A DNA stretch of 6,883 nt from Oscillospiraceae bacterium (GTDB lineage Bacteria > Bacillota_A > Clostridia > Oscillospirales > Oscillospiraceae), in contig JAFTBL010000142.1 in NCBI GenBank assembly GCA_017455225.1, positions 1 through 6,883 of the forward strand, given 5' to 3'. The notes under the pieces are model-generated. The model did no database searches. It had not been told where the DNA came from and saw only the letters and a list, made by a program, of their open reading frames with translations. Positions within the stretch are counted from its first letter, which is position 1; each line of letters opens with the position of its first letter. Shown piece by piece: positions 5,509 to 6,883 of this stretch. The position numbers and the translations under genes are program-made.

Positions 5509-6414
5509 ATGGAACGGAAAAGAAGCGTCCGGGCGGCGCTGGCGGCCACCGCGCTGCTGGCCGCCGGTCTGATGCTGTCCGGCTGTGCCGGGCAGCCGCT
5601 CCCGGTGGATCCGGGCGAATACGTAGACGTGGAGACCGGCAACTATTACGCCGGCGTGGTGGAGCCCCAGCAAACGTGGGAGATCCGCCGCGATACCGGC
5701 CGGGAGGTGGCCGAGGTCTACGTCAAGGTGGGTCAGGCCGTCACCAAGGGAGAAAAGCTTTTCTCCTACGACACCGCCGACAGTGATATGCAGCTTCAGC
5801 AGCTCCGTCTGGAGATCGACGGGGCGCAGGGTGAGCTGGACGGTTACGCCGCCCAGATCAAGGAGCTGACCGCCCTGCGGGACAGCGCCGAGGACGAGCT
5901 GGTGAAGCTGGGCTACACCGAGCAGATCAACGACCTGCAGTCCGCCCAGCGGCAGGCGCAGCTGTCCCTGCAGCAAAAGCAGACCGAACTGGAGAACCTG
6001 CGCAAAAGCGCGGTTGCGGCGGACGTGGTGTCCACCATGGACGGTGTGATCAAAAGCATCAACGACTCCCCGTATTCCGACGCCCCCTACATGACGGTGC
6101 TGGCTGCCGGTGCCTATCAGGTCAAGGCCACGGTGGATGAGATGAACGTGGGCCTCCTCTCCGCTGGCACGGCGGTGACCGTCCGCTCCCGGGTGGATGC
6201 GGAGCAGACGTGGCAGGGGGTCATCCGCACCATCGACACGGAGAACACCGTGCCCCAGCAAAGCGACGGCTATTACTTTGAAGGCGGCAGCGGCGACCGG
6301 GCCACCCGGTATTATTTCTACGTCACGCTGGACAGCGCCGACGGTTTGCTGCTGGGTCAGCACGTGTTCGTGGAGCCACAGTGGGACGACGCGGCGCTGT
6401 TCTCTCAGCCGTAA
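5509..6414 (+). CDS. Lipoprotein membrane-fusion (HlyD/RND-adaptor type) subunit of an ABC export system
   Basis: A 301-residue secreted lipoprotein. The signal peptide has a basic start (MERKRSVR), a hydrophobic Ala/Leu core and the lipobox LSGC with Cys26 as the lipidated residue, so the protein should be anchored on the outer face of the membrane. Next come the first half of a biotinyl-lipoyl-like domain (about 64-90, EVYVKVGQAVTKGEKLF), a Gln/Leu/Glu-rich coiled-coil hairpin (about 91-168), the second lipoyl half (VVSTMDGVIKSI, about 173-184), and a beta-barrel (about 195-240, YQVKATVDEMNVGLL). This is the architecture of adaptors paired with MacB-like ABC transporters. The start at 5509 is fixed by GGAGG (5497-5501), 7 nt upstream, and by the signal peptide. 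A longer frame back to a TTG at 5422 would overlap the promoter. The ABC ATPase gene follows after 11 bp, indicating an operon. Confidence 0.92.
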   Translation: MERKRSVRAALAATALLAAGLMLSGCAGQPLPVDPGEYVDVETGNYYAGVVEPQQTWEIRRDTGREVAEVYVKVGQAVTKGEKLFSYDTADSDMQLQQLRLEIDGAQGELDGYAAQIKELTALRDSAEDELVKLGYTEQINDLQSAQRQAQLSLQQKQTELENLRKSAVAADVVSTMDGVIKSINDSPYSDAPYMTVLAAGAYQVKATVDEMNVGLLSAGTAVTVRSRVDAEQTWQGVIRTIDTENTVPQQSDGYYFEGGSGDRATRYYFYVTLDSADGLLLGQHVFVEPQWDDAALFSQP

Positions 6415-6425
6415 GGAGGCACGCC

Positions 6426-6883
6426 ATGCTGTTGGAATTGGAACATGTCTATAAGACCTACCGGCAGGAGCAGCTGGAGGTGCCTGCGCTGAAGGACGTA
6501 TCGCTGCAGGTGGACAAGGGCGAGTATCTGGCTGTCATGGGGCCTTCCGGCTCCGGCAAATCCACGCTGATGAACCTGATCGGCTGCCTTGACCGCCCCA
6601 CCTCCGGCGTGTACCGGCTGGACGGGATCGACGTGCTGGGGCTAAGTGACAACCAGCTGTCGGAGATCCGGTGTCATAAGATCGGCTTCGTCTTTCAGGG
6701 CTTTCAGCTCCTGAACGGCCAGACCGCCCTGCAGAATGTGATGCTGCCCCTGTTCTTCGCCGGCGTACGGCGCGGCGAACGGGCGGAGGTGGCTCGCCGT
6801 GCGCTGGAGCGTGTGGGGCTGGGCGACCGGGCGGATTTCCTGCCCACCCAGCTCTCCGGCGGCCAGAAGCAGCGGGTGGCCAT
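6426..6883 (+). CDS. ABC transporter ATPase, MacB/LolD-like (3' end outside window)
   Basis: The first 152 residues of a nucleotide-binding subunit, about two thirds of the usual 225-250. It starts MLLELEHVYKTY and has an A-loop Tyr (12), Walker A GPSGSGKST (39-47), a Q-loop with FVFQGFQLL (Gln91) and the signature LSGGQKQRVA (143-152). Walker B and the H-loop lie beyond the edge. The segment VMGPSGSGKSTLMNLIGCLDRPTSG is the pattern of the MacB/LolD/FtsE-like group, which energises mechanotransmission-type permeases that act on peptides, antibiotics or lipoproteins. The start at 6426 is preceded by AAGGAGG (6413-6419), which overlaps the stop of the adaptor gene, so the two are translationally close. 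A MacB/FtsX-type permease is expected next. The cargo cannot be told from the sequence. Confidence 0.96.
   Translation, partial: MLLELEHVYKTYRQEQLEVPALKDVSLQVDKGEYLAVMGPSGSGKSTLMNLIGCLDRPTSGVYRLDGIDVLGLSDNQLSEIRCHKIGFVFQGFQLLNGQTALQNVMLPLFFAGVRRGERAEVARRALERVGLGDRADFLPTQLSGGQKQRVA

Noticed and set aside
5485..6363. A 292-codon minus-strand frame opposite the adaptor gene
   Set aside because: Shadow frame with the same His/Gly/Leu-rich composition; the plus strand encodes a clear lipoprotein adaptor.

Overview
This 6.9 kb window looks like ordinary chromosomal DNA from a GC-rich, low-copy-repeat Firmicute, most likely a gut clostridium of the Oscillospiraceae/Ruminococcaceae type. The basis is: strong GGAGG-type ribosome binding sites, sigma-A-like TTGaca/TATAAT promoters in short AT-richer gaps, GC-rich third codon positions, a lipoprotein signal peptide, and a gene set (DUF1846 protein, Tex, DeoR regulator, class V aminotransferase, MacAB-like efflux parts) typical of such genomes. 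The taxonomic placement is inference. No RNA genes, CRISPR arrays, insertion sequences, prophage genes or attachment sites were seen.

Layout. (1) 1-719: the 3' half of a DUF1846 gene, cut by the window edge. (2) 741-765: a hairpin with a short T run, then tex (788-2953), a complete transcription accessory/RNA-binding protein. (3) 2954-3250: a self-contained unit made of a near-consensus promoter, a 60-residue acidic protein of unknown function (start corrected to 3012), and a very strong terminator that also lies at the end of the convergent deoR gene. (4) 3255-5383: a DeoR-family repressor on the minus strand, divergent from a class V PLP aminotransferase on the plus strand. Their 225-bp gap is AT-rich and holds promoters for both directions plus small repeats that could be operators. 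The aminotransferase ends in a strong terminator. (5) 5422-6883: the start of an export operon: promoter, lipoprotein membrane-fusion (HlyD/RND-adaptor type) protein, and a MacB/LolD-like ABC ATPase cut by the right edge. A permease is expected just beyond the window.

How the genes relate. The DeoR regulator and the aminotransferase probably form a regulatory pair. The adaptor and ATPase belong to one tripartite-style or MacAB-like ABC system. tex and the DUF1846 gene are housekeeping-like, and their adjacency may mean cotranscription. The less ordinary points are the orphan 60-aa gene with its own promoter and terminator, the inverted repeat bracketing the aminotransferase promoter, an altered phosphate-loop motif in the DeoR protein, and the unusual 20-bp promoter spacing before the efflux operon. 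None of these amounts to a clear new system. All are flagged at modest interest.
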